From Pseudomonadota bacterium (GTDB lineage: Bacteria > Pseudomonadota > Alphaproteobacteria > Rhizobiales > Devosiaceae), in NCBI GenBank assembly GCA_023427545.1, contig JAEZBF010000101.1, forward strand, positions 1 to 5,230: a stretch of 5,230 bases of DNA. The letters run 5' to 3'. The notes below the pieces were generated by a model. It was not told where the DNA came from. It ran no database searches and was given only the letters and a program-made list of their open reading frames with translations. Within the stretch, counting starts at the first letter, position 1, and each line of letters starts with the position of its first letter. Below, one piece after another: positions 5,147-5,230 of the stretch. The position numbers were made by a program, and so were the translations under genes.

Positions 5147-5230
5147 ATGACAGCAGCAACCTCGTTCCGGTCGCGCCAGAACGCGCCGCTACCAATGGGC
5201 TGGGAACAGCTCTTTGCAGCGGTGCTATCC
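5147..5230 (+). CDS. Start of an unidentified gene downstream of the cyclase (3' end outside window)
   Basis: An ATG at 5147 with a strong ribosome binding site opens a frame that continues without a stop to the window edge, giving 28 residues. It begins MTAATSFRSRQNAPLPMGWE and continues QLFAAVLS. The first 15 residues are polar and rich in Ser, Thr, Ala and Arg, with no Sec signal peptide; from MGWEQLF on it looks like the start of a helix. It lies 55 bases after the cyclase on the same strand, so co-expression is likely. Too little is visible to name a family; a chaperone, second effector or unrelated enzyme all remain possible. Confidence 0.6.
   Translation, partial: MTAATSFRSRQNAPLPMGWEQLFAAVLS

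Overview
The window is GC-rich with strong G/C bias at third codon positions. The solute-binding protein, the transporter ATPase, the style of the tRNA and the signal-peptide genes all suit an alphaproteobacterium; the order cannot be fixed from this sequence.

Layout, all clear genes on the + strand: (1) 1-408, the 3' end of an ABC-transporter ATPase, followed after 77 bases by 486-2333, a complete YejA-type peptide-binding protein. Together they are the tail of a yej-type peptide-import operon. (2) 2413-2488, a tRNA-Thr with anticodon CGT, with a plausible promoter just upstream. (3) 2489-3301, about 0.8 kb without a convincing long gene but rich in symmetry: an extended palindrome, two overlapping and mutually exclusive hairpins, a possible 28-residue membrane peptide on the - strand with an ECF-sigma-like promoter, and a symmetric array of four TGACA/TGTCA half-sites spaced exactly 11 bp apart. 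(4) 3302-3916, a secreted beta-barrel outer-membrane protein whose C-terminus resembles PagL-type lipid A deacylases. (5) 4018-5091, a 357-residue protein carrying all three conserved regions of the anthrax edema factor / CyaA / ExoY class II nucleotidyl cyclases, closest in detail to Pseudomonas ExoY. (6) 5147-5230, the first 28 codons of a further gene with a strong ribosome binding site, unidentified.

The standout is the ExoY-like cyclase. Class II cyclases are known as toxins delivered into eukaryotic cells and switched on there by a host protein (calmodulin for edema factor and CyaA, F-actin for ExoY). Here it is a free-standing gene with no Sec signal peptide, preceded by an outer-membrane protein gene and followed by an unknown gene on the same strand. 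Whether those neighbours help with surface modification, delivery or protection cannot be read from this window. The yej operon and tRNA look like ordinary core-genome content, so the region after the tRNA may be the accessory part, but no integrase, insertion sequence or att-like repeat is visible.
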